DNA of 64,000 bases from Chinchilla lanigera (taxonomy: Eukaryota; Chordata; Mammalia; Rodentia; Chinchillidae): the NCBI RefSeq assembly GCF_000276665.1, contig NW_004955469.1, positions 10,908,613 through 10,972,612 on the forward strand. The letters run 5' to 3'. Each line of letters begins with the position of its first letter. Position 1 is the stretch's first letter. This document shows positions 25,721 to 38,433 of this stretch, piece by piece. Position numbers and translations under genes: made by a program. The notes beneath the pieces are model-generated. The model was not told the DNA's origin, made no database searches, and saw nothing but the letters and a program-made list of their open reading frames with translations.

Positions 25721-26365
25721 CGTTCTAGTTAATGAGGCAATATCGATACACAATCATTTACCAAAGCCTACACTGTGGTCAGACTTCCTTAGCGTTTATC
25801 TGTGCCCCCTTTCGTTCCAGGACGCCACATTACATTTAATGGCCAGATCTCCTGAGGCTCCTCCTGGTGATGACAGTTTCTCAAACTTTCCTTTATTTTG
25901 ATGACCTGAAGTCTTTTTGTTTTTGACCTGGAGTCTTGAGGAGCACCAGTGAAGTATTCTGTAGGTTGTCTCTCAACTGAGACTTGTCTGATATTTTGTT
26001 CATGACTAAATTGGGGTTATAAATTCAGGGGAGAAAGACCATAGAGGTTGTGGGCTGTTTGCGTCACATCACCTCAAGGGCACGCATTGACCTTGGTCAG
26101 CTGTCTGCAGTAGTGTTTGTCAAGATTTGCCATTTAAGGTTAGTCCTCCCTCTTTTCCTATCCTGTACTCTGAAAGTAAGTCACTTTGTGCAGCTGCGTT
26201 TAAGGGTGCCAAATATAAATGTTTTTAAAGCTTTTGCTACAAATTGTGGCATTACTTTCCAGAAAGAGTATATTAGTTTTTTATCCCCAGCAGCAGCAGT
26301 ATAAAAACATTCACTTTATGGCAAGCTTGTCAGCATTAGCCATTGGGCTTTAGAAGTTTTTGCTG

Positions 26366-26490
26366 AGTCTAGTGTGGTAGCACACACCTGTCATCCCAGC
26401 ACTCGGGAGGCTAAGGCAGGAGGATCAGGAGTTCAAGGCCAGCCTGGGATACATAGGAAGACATGGTCTAAAAAATAATAAATAAATACA
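26366..26490 (+). repeat. B1 SINE
   Basis: GTGTGGTAGCACACACCTGT through 'caggaggatcaggagttcaaggccagcctggg' to an A/TAAA-rich tail. Forward B1. Confidence 0.85.
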
Positions 26491-26811
26491 TAGTCTGCTG
26501 ATTTGGAAGAGGAAAAATGGCATTTCAAATCTGCATTGACTGGTGTGTTAAGAGTTTATATACTTAAAAAATGTGATGTTCATTTGTATATTTTCTTTCA
26601 GAGATTCCCGGTACATATAATTTATTCATTTTTAAAAATTTAGATGCTTATCTTTGTTTTACTTATTTTCATAATAATAACAACATTTTGTCTGGTCACT
26701 TATATTATTGGTCTTTTTAAAAAGTTTTACTTTTGCCTTTAAATTTTACACTGTGGTATAGAATTTCAATTTTATATAATTGGCTCTATCAATCTTTTTC
26801 ATATATATATA

Positions 26812-26930
26812 TTTGTCTCTTGAGACACGGTCTCACTATGTAGCTCAGGCTGGACTTGAACTTGTGGCAACCCTGCTGCCTCACCCTCCTGAGTGCTGGG
26901 ATTACAGGTGCGCACCAGCACGCCCAGCTA
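26812..26930 (-). repeat. B1 SINE
   Basis: 'gtctcttgagacacggtctcactatgtagctcaggctgg' to 'gggattacaggtgcgcaccagcacgcccagct': reverse B1, next to an (AT) run at its left. Confidence 0.85.
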
Positions 26931-27269
26931 TATTTATATTTTGTAAAATATCTGGATTGGCTGATATTGAGAAAATTGTTAAAAGTTGAGATATGACATG
27001 GGAGGCCTTGGTTTGACTGGCCTGAGCTTTGGCTTGGAGAGAACCAACACTGGATACATTTCAAACTGTGGTCTCTTAAAGAATTCTGGGATTGTTTTGT
27101 AATGTTCCAAAGAATTTCAAAGTGGAACTGGCTGACATATGACACTAAGTTCTTGGACAAAACAAAACAAATGGCGGATTACTATAACAGGCATCTTGGA
27201 GACATATGTTTGAACACCTGAGAGAGGAGCCTCAGAGCTGTGCTTGTGTAGCAATGGGGCTAATGTTTT

Positions 27270-29330
27270 CATCATCTGTATCAGTTTGCTGTGGCTTCCC
27301 TGACAAAGTACACAGACTGCACAGTTTAAAAACAGACATTTATGTCTTTGCAGTTCTGGAAATCTGAGATCAAGATGTTGGCAAGCTTGAGTTTTTCTGA
27401 GGTTCATTCCTTGGCTCATAGATGGCTGTCCTCTCCATGGCTGTCCCTCTGTGTGTGGCTCTGTCTGTCAGGATGGGAAGGAAAGGAGGACTGACTTCAC
27501 AGCGCCAACTCTTCTTGGAAGGACACCCGTCACAGTGGAGCAGAGCCCAACGAAGACCCTGTCATTAGATACAGTTGTCTAATGAGGCAGACCCTACCCT
27601 TAGATACAGCTATGCTTTTCTGTCTCCTTATGTACATCAGATTTCCCGTTTCCCTCAGGCACCTTTCTGTACAGTCATGGCAGCCACAGTTTTGGGCAAA
27701 GCAGTTCAGCGAGGCACCAAAGGCAAAGGACCTGGAACTTTGACTTCTAAAACAAAAGAATCCACTCAGGTGTAAGACAGAGAAGGCCTGGAAGGGGGTG
27801 GGGGCAGATGGAAGAGTTGGGGTGGAGGAAGAGTTTGGAGAGAAGCCACAGGGTCCCATGTGAATGTGGGGCTCTCTGTGCCCCACCTCTGATCCCAAGG
27901 CTTCATCTGTAGGGGCCTGAGAAGAGGAGGTGCTTGTGTCTCCATTCCTGGCTACAGCCTGAAGCTGGGGAAAGAGCAGGCTGGCAAATCTTGGGAAGAA
28001 GTGCACCATGTCACCTTGATGTGGCAGAGTAAGAATGACGTCCAGGTCCAAAGGCTGGGAGGTTGTCCACCCTAGTTTCTCACAGGTCAGCATGGCACAG
28101 GTGGTCATTCATACCAGAAAGAGTCCACATAGAACAAAATCTTGCAGAAATTTTTTCTGCAAAATTTTGCAGAAAAAGAGCACCAGGGAGCCTCCCAAGG
28201 ATGAGGTGTGAGAACCAGCTGAAGACAGGGCTGCACTGATCACAGGGCCACCAGGTCATCTGAGATCACCTGATGACCCCCAGAGCCCAAAAGAACAAAT
28301 TATCACAAAGAAGGGTAGCCTTTAGGTAACCCCCGAGGAGCTCAGATTTAATTCCAGGGAAGACAAGAAGAGGGAAAAAAAAAAGGAGAGAGAGAAAAAG
28401 AATTTTAAACTCAGTTGGGACTGAATTATAAGCTTGAATTGACCAAGACATGACTGCATTTGAATGAGTTTATCTGAAAGTGACTAGTTTAAATTTTCTC
28501 TGCTTTGAGGCAGAATGGAGGCTCAAGGCAGAAATTACACTCAATTATAGGAGAATAGAGAAAATTACATTTTTGTACACTCAAGTCAGTGACTGTGAAA
28601 TTTGTACTGGCTCCAGCAATTACAGGCAGCCAGGTGTCAGTAAAATCTCAAGAATGGAACAAGGAATCATTATGTGCTGTTCCTGCAAGTTATTACCTGA
28701 TCTCACCAATTGCTCAAAAGGCCAGCACAGTGCCTTATCATCAGAAATCATGATGAAACTCACTCAAGTTTTTATTCAAAATGTTCCCTTTATAGCAGAA
28801 TGCATAGCCAGGCCTTGTGAAGTAGCAAAATATTCTTCAGAGACTCAAAGTGGCCCCGTGCAGATTATAAGCCCATGGCCAAGAGGAAGAAAGTATAAAG
28901 TTGCAGATGGTGTTGGCTATCTCCTTTTGCCCCTGCATATCCACTCGTCACACTTCCGTCCCCAGGTCTCCCCTGCCTTGGAAGCAGATTCCTGCGGATG
29001 CATTGCTAGGACTCCTGTCATTGAGATGCATTGGCAGAAGTCATAGCAAGGGAGAAGATGGAGTTGGGATATTAGTTCCTCATCTTCCCATACTGGTCCC
29101 TATGGGTTGGCTGCAGCCCTGTGTGGAAGAACACAGCTCCTGTCAGGCAACCTTCTCCATATAACTATCTTCTCTGGGTTCCAATAACTGCTCTCCTAGT
29201 TTTCAGGCCAGGGTAGTATTTTACTGCGCAAGGGTGTTGCTTTTTTTTGGAAGATCTCCAAAGACTTTACCCATACCTTTGAAAATGACTGTCTTTATTA
29301 AACATTTCTCTAATCACTTACTGAGTCTAC
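27270..29330. other. Old repeat-derived sequence without a gene
   Basis: The start (about 27280-27540) resembles a mammalian interspersed repeat ('cagtttgctgtggcttccctgacaaagtacacagactg...tttatgtctttgcagttctgg'). The end (about 29010-29330) resembles the 3' part of another old repeat ('ccatataactatcttctctgggttcc...tgtctttattaaacatttct'). Long frames at 27530-28108 (-) and 28480-29046 (+) show no known domain. A small perfect-arm palindrome lies at about 28140-28176. Confidence 0.4.
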
Positions 29331-29880
29331 TGTGGTGTTCTTGGCTGATGCTTTGGGGAAAATTATAGAAAGTTATGTGCCAACTACATGAATAAGGGGA
29401 ATGCAACATGCTGATATCTATAATACAAAGAGCATGTTTTCCTTGTGTAGCCTTGACTGAGAAGGACTAACGATTTCTTATGTGACATGCCTTTTGTAAG
29501 CAAATTCCAGTCTTTTGTGCATGATTCTGGTTATACTTCTAGGTCTTTAAAGTCTTAGGGTCTTCACTATAAATAGTAATCATTGCTGTGGATTTGAAAA
29601 AATGATAATCACTAGACACTTTTAGATACTAAGAGACTGGTTGTTCTTTTTAGAGAAGAAAGCGATTCTAAGCAAGAGGTTTTTACTAAGTAGATGAAGG
29701 CAGAGAATTTATGCTTGGATTGGAAAAAGGGAAGTGTTATTGGAGTTCTGGGGGTGTTGGGGACACATTCCACAGATTCTTTCTAGTTTTTTTGGTGTCC
29801 TGAACAAATAATTGGTTAAGACAAGTGGAAAAGGTAACAAGGCTTTACATTTGTTAAAGGTAGGAAATGAAATATGCTCT

Positions 29881-32800
29881 TCGGGGAAAAAAGGGAGCCA
29901 ACATCAGGAAAATAACATGACAAGGATAAATCAATGCATATCAGTTATAACGTCAATGTTAATGATCTCAATTCACCAATCAAAAGAAACAGACTTGCAG
30001 AATGGATCAAGAAGCAAGATCCAATAATATGCTGCATATAAGAAACACATTTAATTCAAAAAGAAACTCAGACTGGAAGTCAAAGGTTGGAAAACAATAT
30101 TCCATGTGACAGGAACCTGGAAAAAAGCAGGGGTAGCTGTTCTATTTGCAGACAAAGTGAATTTTAAGCCAACTGATTAAGAGACATGAAGAAGGTCACT
30201 ACATCCTTGTAAAGGGAACAATCCAAGAGACAGAGACAACAGTCATAAACATATATGCACCAAATATCAGTGCATTCAACTATATAAACAAATATTAATG
30301 GACGTGAAAAATCAAATAAGCGCTGATACAATTGTAATGAGGAGCCTAAATACTCCACTGTCAGAAATAAAGAGATCAGCTAGATAAAAAAGTCAATAAT
30401 GAAATATTAGAACTAAATTAGTCTTTTGAACAAATAGGCTTAGTAGATGTCTACAGAGTGTTCCACCCCACAACATCATAATACACATTTTTCTCAGTTG
30501 CACATGGATGTTCTCCAAAATACTAGCTCATAGAACATACTAGCTCATAGAACATACTATGCTCATAGAACATGCTTAAATAGAACATACTAGCTCATAG
30601 AACATGCTTAAATAAATTATCCTATGCATAGTATCAGATCATAGTGCAATGAAATTGGAAATCAATGGCAAAAGAAACCACAAAAACTTCATAAACACAT
30701 GGAAATTAAATGACACCCCCTGAACAACCAATGGGTCACAGATGAAATTAAAGGAGAAATCAGACAGTTTCTATAATTAAATGATAATGTCACTACACCA
30801 TACCACACCTTATGGGATGCAATGAAAGCAGTTATATGAGGGAATTATTTTATTTTATTTTATTCTGGTACTAGGAATCAAACCCAGGACCTTGCACTTG
30901 CCAGGGGGGCACTGTGCCACTGAGGTATATCCCTGGCCCCAAGAGAAATTTATAGCAGTGAATAACCATATCAGATAAAAAAAGAGCTCAAATAAACAAC
31001 CTAATGTTCAACCTCAAGCTTCTAGAAAAAGAAGAGCAAGTTAACCCTTAACCGACTTTTTTTAAAAAAGGAAAGACTCAAATCAATGCAATTATGAATA
31101 AAAAGGGTGAAATCACAACAGCTCCTATAAAAATTCAAAAGATCATCAATACCTACCCTAAGAACCTGAATCCTATTATGATGGCAAGCACAGAAGAAAT
31201 AGACAGATTCCTAGATAAATATGAACTATCAAAGCTGAATCCAGAAGTTATAAAAATTCTAAGTATACCAATAAGTCAATAAAATTGAAGATATAATAAA
31301 AAACCTACCAACAAAGAAAAGCTCAAGCCTTGAAGGATTCACTGATGAATTCTACAAGAAATTTAGAGAAGATCTAATGCCACTACCTCTCAAACTCTTT
31401 AATGAAATTGAAAGGGAAGCAACTGTCCCACATTCATTCCTGGAAGCAAGCATCATCCTGACACTAAAACTAGAGAAAGACCCAACCAAAAAGAGAACTA
31501 CAGGCCAACCTTCCTAATGAAAATAGACACAAACATCCTCAATAAGATGCTGAGGAACCGAATGTAGCAAGTTGTCAAGAAGATTACACACCATGACCAA
31601 GTAGCATTCATCCCAGGATGCAGGGATGGTTCAACATATGCAAATCAATCAATTTAATGCACCATATTAACGGAGCCAAGGACAAGAATCAATGATCATC
31701 TCAATACATGCAGAAAAGCATTTGACAAAGTCCAATATCTATTCAAAATAAAAAAAAATCTCTACAGAAAGTTGGAATTGATGGTCTTTATCTCAATCTG
31801 ATAAAAGCTATCTATGGCAAACCAATAGCCAGCAACATACTAAATAGACAAAAACTAAGAGCTTTCACTCTAAAATCAGGAATAAGACAAGGATGTCCAG
31901 TGTCCCCACTCTTATATAGTTTTGGAAACATTAGTCGGAGCAAGTAGATAAGAGGAAGAAATAAAAGGAAAAAGGATAGAAAAGGAAGAAGTTCAATTAT
32001 CATTATTTGTAGATGACATGATACTCTACATAGAAGACTCCAAAAACTCCAGCAAAAGACTTCTAGATTTAATAACCAAATTCAGTATTGTAGCTGGATA
32101 TAAAGTCAACACTCAGAAATCAATAGCCTTCCTGTACATGAATAACAAACTCACTGAGAGAGAAATTAGGAAAACAACACTTTTTACAATAGCATCCAAA
32201 CAAATGAAAAACCTAGGAATCAATCTAACTAAGGATATAAAAGACCTCTACATTGAAAACTATAATACTCTGAAAAAGGAAGTTGAAGAGGATATCAGAA
32301 AATGGAAAGATATCCCTTGCTCTGGGGTAGGAAGAACCAATATAGTGAAAATGGCCATATTTCTAAAATTGTTATACAGATTTAATACAATCCTGATAGA
32401 AATTCCAACAGCATATCTCACAGAATTAGAGAAAATAATCCTAAAATTCATTTGGAACTGGAAGAGACCCAGAATGGGAAAAACAATTCTGGGCAACAGA
32501 GGCAAGTCAGGGACATCACAATCCCTGACTTGAAGGTACTATAAGTATACTGTGATAAAAAGAGCATGGTACTGGCAAAAAACAAGACACAAGGATCCAT
32601 GGAACAGATTAAAAGATGCAGAAACAACTGCAGACATAGTCAGCCACTTTATCTTTGACAAAGGAGCCAAACACCTTCACTAAAGAAAGACAGTCTCTTT
32701 AACAAATGGTGCTGGGAAAACTGGCTCTGTGCATGCCAAAGATTAAAACTAGACCCATATTTTTCACCATGTACTAACCTAAAATTGAAATACTAAAACA

Positions 32801-34018
32801 GAAACACTATATCTGCTGGAAGATAGACTATGTAGCACTCTTAAAGACACTCATGTAGGCAAAGACTTTATGAAAAAAAACCCCGATTGCACAGGCACTA
32901 TCACAAAGAGTCAACAGTTGGGATCTCATCTTATTAAAAAGCTTTGCACAGCAAGAGCAACCACTGATAGAGTGAAGAGACAGTCCACAGTATAGGAGAA
33001 AATGTTTGCCAGCTGTTCCTCAGACAAAGGAGTACTATCTAGAACATATAAAGAACTAAAAAAAAAAAAAAAAAATCCTTCCAAGTTCAAGGACCCAATC
33101 AAAAAAAGGGTATCTGAAATGAATACACACTTCTCAGCTGAAGTAGAAATGGCAAATAAATATATGAAAAAATGTTCAGCATCAGTGGTCATTTGAGAAA
33201 TGCCAGTTAAAAAAACACTGAGATTCAATCTCACTCCAGAAAGAATGGCTATCATCGAGAAATGAACCATTAACAAATGCTGGCAAGGCTGTGGGAAAAA
33301 AGGATACCTGTACTGTTGTTGGAAGTATAGACTGGTGCAACCACTGTGGAAATCAGTGTGGAGATTCACAAAAAACTAAAACTGGGGATTTTATTTGACC
33401 CAGCTATTCTTCTTGGTATCTTCTCAAAAGTATTAAAAGCATCATACCACAGTGATATAAGCACACCCATGTTTATAGCTGCACAATTTGTAACAGCCAA
33501 ATCTTGGAAACAGCCCAACTGCCCATCACATGATGAATGGATAAAGAAGACGTGTTTTTTTTTTTTTTTTTACAATGGAGTACTACTCAGCCATAAAGAA
33601 GAATGAGCTTGAGGCATCTCTAGGTAGATGGACCCACCCTGAGACCATACTCTTATGTGAAATAAATTGAACACGTGTAAATATCATACTGTGTCTGGTG
33701 TGAGAAACTGAAAGTGTAAATAAGGACCAAAATGTATACTAGATGTTATGAAATAGGAAGAGAATGTGCAAATGGGAAGGGGAAGTAGGGAGCGGGTTTG
33801 GGGAAAGGAAGGAAGGGAAAAGAAAAAAATGAGAAAAGAAGAGAAAAATGGAAACAAAGCTTTTGTAAATAAGGAGGAAAAGTGGGGTTGAAGGGAGGAT
33901 AGGGGAACAGAGGAACAAAATAGGTAAGATATATCACATACAGGTACAAATTCCCTATGATGAATGTGATCATTATGTACACCTAAAATGTGTCAATGAA
34001 CTTAATTAATTAAAAAAA
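29881..34018 (+). mobile_element. L1 LINE, 5'-truncated, decayed ORF2 and 3' UTR
   Basis: This L1 lacks its 5' UTR and ORF1 and starts in the endonuclease part of ORF2 (decayed 'NQCISVIT', 'ETDLQNGS'). It continues through reverse-transcriptase and C-terminal parts ([17 protein letters not shown] and 'FLYMNNKLTEREI...LGINLTKDIKDLY', 32120-32250) and ends in a purine-rich 3' UTR (33760-33860) and a short A-run at 34012-34018. Frameshifts and stops break the frame into pieces, so it cannot move itself. A 12-bp match, GAAATATGCTCT, lies at 29869-29880 and 34019-34030 and is the likely target duplication. The flanks are also similar beyond this (about 29872-29910 and 34071-34105), so the left edge could lie some 30 bases further in. 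An ID SINE interrupts it at about 30843-30940. Confidence 0.85.
30843..30940 (-). repeat. ID SINE nested in the L1
   Basis: 'ttattctggtactaggaatcaaacccaggaccttgcacttgccagg...gaggtatatccctggcccc' is a reversed ID element with a TTTTA-rich tail at the left. It lies inside L1 ORF2 and is therefore younger than the L1. Confidence 0.85.
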
Positions 34019-34504
34019 GAAATATGCTCTGCAGAGCAAGTGCAGGCCAATGAAAGTAGGAAAAAGGTATGCTCTTCAGGGTGAGAGCCAACACAGGGGC
34101 CAGGAGCATAATGGTGGCAGTCTTTTGTATTCCCCACTCCTCAGGCTGACGTCAGATATAGGCCGTCTTATCAAGCACGCTTGAGTTTGCGCGAGAATTG
34201 AAGACAACTGTTTTTTGGCACATAGCCTGAATCTCTGTGATTGCCAAAGATTTTGCCTGGCCGCTTTGCCATGCTCTAATCTTCTGCTTTGGAAGGAAGA
34301 AGTAGTTTGACATGTTCAGCCTCTGTCCTTGCAGCCAGCAGTGTTGTTTCAGTAGAAATTGTAATCTCTCTAGCTCTTGGCCAATATTTTCTTGTTTGAA
34401 GAAAGTTCCAGAAGCTCTGAGGCTTCCTTCACCTTGTTACTTCTGACAGAGGTACATTTCTTCAATTTGTCAATATTCCTTCTGCCATTAGCTCAACACT
34501 TTTT

Positions 34505-34668
34505 ATTTATTTATTTAATGTGGTTTTTGAGATAAGGTTTCACTGTGCAGTCCAGCCTGGTCTTGAATTCACTGTGTAGCCTAGACTGGCCTTAGCTTGC
34601 AGTGACCCTCCTGCCTCAGCCTCCTGGAGCGCTAGGATTACAAGCGTGTGCCACCAAACCCACCTTAC
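34505..34668 (-). repeat. B1 SINE
   Basis: Reverse B1 with ATTT-rich tail at left, 'ttgagataaggtttcactgtgcagtcc...cctcctgcctcagcctcctggagcgctaggattacaagcgtgtgccacc'. Confidence 0.85.
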
Positions 34669-35995
34669 ATTTCTTATTTTTGAATAGATATGTCATTCCA
34701 TTAACTGGAAGATTTTGTTTGTTTTTATGGGGAGCATCTTTTTTCTAGACACTGCAGAGACAAATGGATCAAAAAGCCTTGTGATATATTAAGATGCCAG
34801 GGCCTTGCACTATGTCCTGTGTGTCAGAGTCAGTTTTATAATGTGGAGGCAAAACTGCTACTGCAGGTGATTTCACGCCAATAGTTAACTTTGTCTTTCC
34901 AAAGACTTGCCCCACACTGAGAAGCTCTGGGCTGGCTTTAGGGTGCAGTTCTGGCCTTGAGCATGAGGCAGTTTGTTTGCAGAAGAGAAATCCAACAAAG
35001 ATGCAGCAATGTCTATAGCTCTGCTCTGTTGCTAAGGGCCTAGCAGAGAGCACAGCTTCAGAAGACACCAACTCACGTCTCTCACTAGTCAAAGAAAGTC
35101 CTGAAGCCTGGTCCTAGGTGATGTGGTAATTTAGGCAAAGGTGGGAATTGTTTTGCTTTCCAAAGCTGAGCCTCTGGGAGTGACCACCAGTACGTAGCCA
35201 GAAGTGCTTAGTTACCTCAAGCAGTCTGCTACAGCCTTCATTTTTACCATTTCAGATTCCACAGCATAAATGACGCTATGTCCCACAGATCTATTGCCCA
35301 TTTCTGGAGACAGTCTTTTCTTAACTCCTTTCAAGAAGCCAGACAAAGCTTTAGGAAAGCTTTCATGAAAGGAGCCCTTGAGGAAAATTCAGGCTGACTG
35401 AACTGCTTAGTAACTTGAGGGTGACTTTGAAAGAATCTCTTGAAATATCTTTGCCTTCTTCCTCGTTATATGAAGTGAAGGGCCAGGCCTCTTAGTGGTT
35501 CCTCGTCCTCTGCCATTGCTGCAGGCAGCCCAAGAAGGTAAGCGTCATCATGAATAGTCTCTGGCCCTTTAAATCAGGTATCCATAGCACCACAGACCAA
35601 GTCATTATTATGCACTTGTTGCCTAGGGAGCTGGCTGGGACACCCAGAGGAGGACTCCATGGAGGGAAGCAAGCCAAAGCCTGCCATTACCACCCTGGCT
35701 TTTGGTAATTGGAATCTGCATAGGGGCCCCAGGGAGTCCATTATGAAAACATCTATTTCCGTATACTCCCAACTAACCCTCTAACTCTTGCTGAGGAAGA
35801 TCCCCAGGGATCGAAAATTCCTTTTCCAGGTGACAATGAGAAGACAATCACGATTTGAGTAAGTGTTATAAAATGAGTCTCCTGCTTGCTCAGACTCCTA
35901 CTACATGAAGCATAGTATTATTTTAGTCAGATGAATGTGGGTTTCGGTAATTGAATATACACAGCATCACTGTCAGGCAATTTGGACGTATTTTA
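34669..35995. other. Unassigned sequence containing one half of a direct duplication
   Basis: I cannot name a gene or repeat family here. Frames at 34769-35092 and 35492-35677 (both minus) have no recognisable domain. About 110 bases at 35127-35236 recur at 36487-36594. Confidence 0.4.
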
Positions 35996-36011
35996 CAGAA
36001 ATGCATCTTTT

Positions 36012-36112
36012 TTTTTTTTTTTTTTTTTTTTTTTCTCTGGTACCAGGAACCGAACTCACGACCTTGCACTTGCCAGGCAGGTGCTTTTGCCGCTGAGCTA
36101 AATCCCCAGCCC
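36012..36112 (-). repeat. ID SINE (young)
   Basis: Reversed ID ('ctggtaccaggaaccgaactcacg...ccgctgagctaaatccccagcc') with a long T-run (about 26) at the left. A perfect 16-bp duplication, CAGAAATGCATCTTTT, at 35996-36011 and 36113-36128 flanks it. Low divergence from the 37.4-kb copy suggests recent activity. Confidence 0.92.
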
Positions 36113-36169
36113 CAGAAATGCATCTTTTTCTACATAATACCATGATCAAAAAGTCAGTTCATTGCTACA

Positions 36170-38425
36170 TACCCGAGGAGTATTAAAATGCTTCATAATC
36201 CACTTTTTATCCTTTTTATAATTGATGAATTGATATTGATACAGTATTATTAATTAAAACCCATAGTTCACTTTAGGATTCACTGGTCCTGTTGCACACT
36301 ACAGAGTTTTGGGGAAAGCATAATGTCATCTATCTACCATTGCAGTATCGCACAGAATAGCCTCCTCGCCCTCAGGAATCCTGTATCTCACCTGTCAAGC
36401 CTTTCCTCCTTCTTTCCCAGCCCCTGGCAACTGCTGACCATTTCATTGTCTTCATAGTTTTGCCTTGTCCAGCATGCTGTATAGTTGGAATTTAAGCAAA
36501 GGTGGGAATTATTTTGTCCTCCAAAGCCGAGCCTCTGGGACTGACTGACCTCCAGTAGCCAAAGATGCTTAGTTACCTCAAGCAGCCTGCTGCTTCAATA
36601 TGTAGCCTTTTCAAATTGGTTTCTTTCATTTAACGATATGCAATTAAGCTTCCTCCGTGTTATGTTGTAGCTCAATACCTCCTTACTTTTCATCACTAAA
36701 TAATACTCTATTTTACCACAGTTTATCCATTCACCTATTAAAGGACATCTTGGTTGTTTCCAATTTTTGACCATTATAAATGTGGCTGCTAAAATAGTCA
36801 TATAAGGGTTTTTTTTATGTGTGTGAACATTTTTCAAATTATTTGGGCAAGTGCCAGGGGGCGTGGTTGCTGGATCATATGGTATAACTATACCTAAGCC
36901 ATATATCACACTGCCAAAGTGTGTTCCAAAGTGACTGTCCCATTTTGCACTGTCTCCATAATCAGTCAGGCCTATCTTCATCAGCATTTGCTGTTTTTAG
37001 AATTTTAGACATTCTAATGGATATGTTTCATTTTTGTCTTAATTTGCAATTTCCTAATGACATATAATGTGCCATCTTTTCATATGCTTATTTGCTATCC
37101 ATATATCTTCTTCAGTAAGGTATCTGTTCAAATCTTTTGCACATTTTAAAAATTAGGCTGTTATTGTTGAATTTTAAGATTTGTTGGGTGTATTTTGGAT
37201 AACAACCTTTTGTCAGATGTGTTAGTACATATGTGTAATACACAATGATTACATTACTTGTGTGGAGTTTGTACCTGCACACAACACATCCTCGTTCTTA
37301 TTTTCATCCCTCTCCCTCCTCTCTCCATAGCTTGATAACCTCCCCCTTTGAGAAAGATCTATTTCTCTACTTACTATTGTATGTGTTTTGCAAAGATTTT
37401 CTCCCATGGGGCTGGGGATTTAGCTCAGCGGCACAGTGCCTGCCTGGCAAGCTCAAGGTCGTGAGTTCGATTCCCGGTACTGGAAAAAAAAAAAAACAAA
37501 AAACAAAACAAAACAAAAAAGATTTTCTCCCAGTCTTTGGTTTGTCTTTTATTGTCACAACAGGGTCTTTTACAGAACAGGAATTTTTAATTCTGATCAA
37601 GTCCATCTCATCAATTCTTTCTTTCAAGGATTTTGCCTTTGGTGTTACTACCAAATCCAAAGTCACCTAAATTTTCTCTTACACTATCTTCTAGAAATTT
37701 TATAGTTTTGAATTTTACTTTAAAGTCTATGATCCGTTTAGTATTAATTTTTGCAAAGGAACTAAGATCTGTGTTCTAAAGTGTGTTTTTGGTTGTTGTT
37801 GCCTGTTTGCCTAATTGTTCTAGTACCAGTTGCTGGAGGGAAAAAAAAAAAACCCACTGTCCTTTTTTCTACTGAGTTGGCTTTGCTCCTTTGTCAAGGA
37901 TCCACTGTCTATTATGATATGGGTATATTGATACATTCTTATTAACTAAAACCCACTGTCTGTACAATGTGGGTACATCTGTCAAGGAACCAGGGTCTAT
38001 ACACATGTGGGTATATTCCTGGGCTCTCTTTCACCTGTCTGATTACTGCAGTTTTATAGTAAGTGTTTAGGCCTGATAGTGTCAATTATCTGGCTTTGTT
38101 CTTCAGTACTGCTTTAGCTATTTTTGGTCTTTGGCCTTTTTCATATATGCTTCACAATCAGTTCCACGATTTTTACAAAATAACTTGCTAGGATTTTGAG
38201 TGAGGTTACAGTGAATCAAACCGGAAAGAACTGGCAGGGGCTGTGCCACCATCCTAATAGTGAGTCTCCCAGTCAGTGCACATGGGATCTCTCCATTCTT
38301 TCTTTCTCTCATCAGAATTTTGCAGATTCCCTCATGTAGAACTTGCACATAGTAAGGTTTACACCCAAGAATTTCTTTCTTTAAAAATTTTTTTTTGATG
38401 ATAGTGTAAATGTTTTAAATTTAAA
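36170..38425 (-). repeat. Old L1 (L1M type), reverse, interrupted
   Basis: Read on the minus strand this is the L1 ORF2 end and 3' region. On the + strand it shows 'catcactaaataatactctattttacc', 'tgctggatcatatggtat', 'gttgaattttaagatttgttggg', 'ttttgtcagatgtg', 'ccaaatccaaagtcacc' and 'ttggctttgctcctttgtcaagga'. It is interrupted by the repeated 110-base block at about 36487-36594, by unrelated sequence at about 37225-37390 and by an ID SINE at 37407-37517. The piece near 37880-38020 contains a partly duplicated L1 segment ('aaacccactgtct'). Confidence 0.75.
37407..37517 (+). repeat. ID SINE (young, intact A and B boxes)
   Basis: GGGGCTGGGGATTTAGCTCAG and GAGTTCGATTCCCGGTACTGG hold well-kept pol III A-box (TAGCTCAGCGG) and B-box (GTTCGATTCC) sequences, followed by an A-rich tail. 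A 15-bp duplication, AAAGATTTTCTCCCA, flanks it at 37392-37406 and 37518-37532. It is a SINE and not a tRNA gene: it lacks a foldable tRNA 3' half. Confidence 0.92.
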
Positions 38426-38433
38426 ATTCAAAG

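Noticed and set aside
27530..28108. 192-codon minus-strand frame
   Set aside because: No domain and no gene-like context; its left end overlaps an old interspersed repeat and the composition is not protein-like.
28480..29046. 188-codon plus-strand frame
   Set aside because: It runs into a degenerate repeat, has no recognisable domain, and splice or promoter signals are lacking.
32018..32533. 171-codon frame at 32.0-32.5 kb as a separate gene
   Set aside because: It is a surviving piece of L1 ORF2, flanked by other decayed ORF2 pieces.
37407..37517. tRNA gene suggested by the A-box and B-box
   Set aside because: It has a target duplication and A-rich tail and lacks a tRNA 3' half; it is an ID SINE. 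The same holds for the copies at 1.5, 24.3, 36.0 and 53.9 kb.
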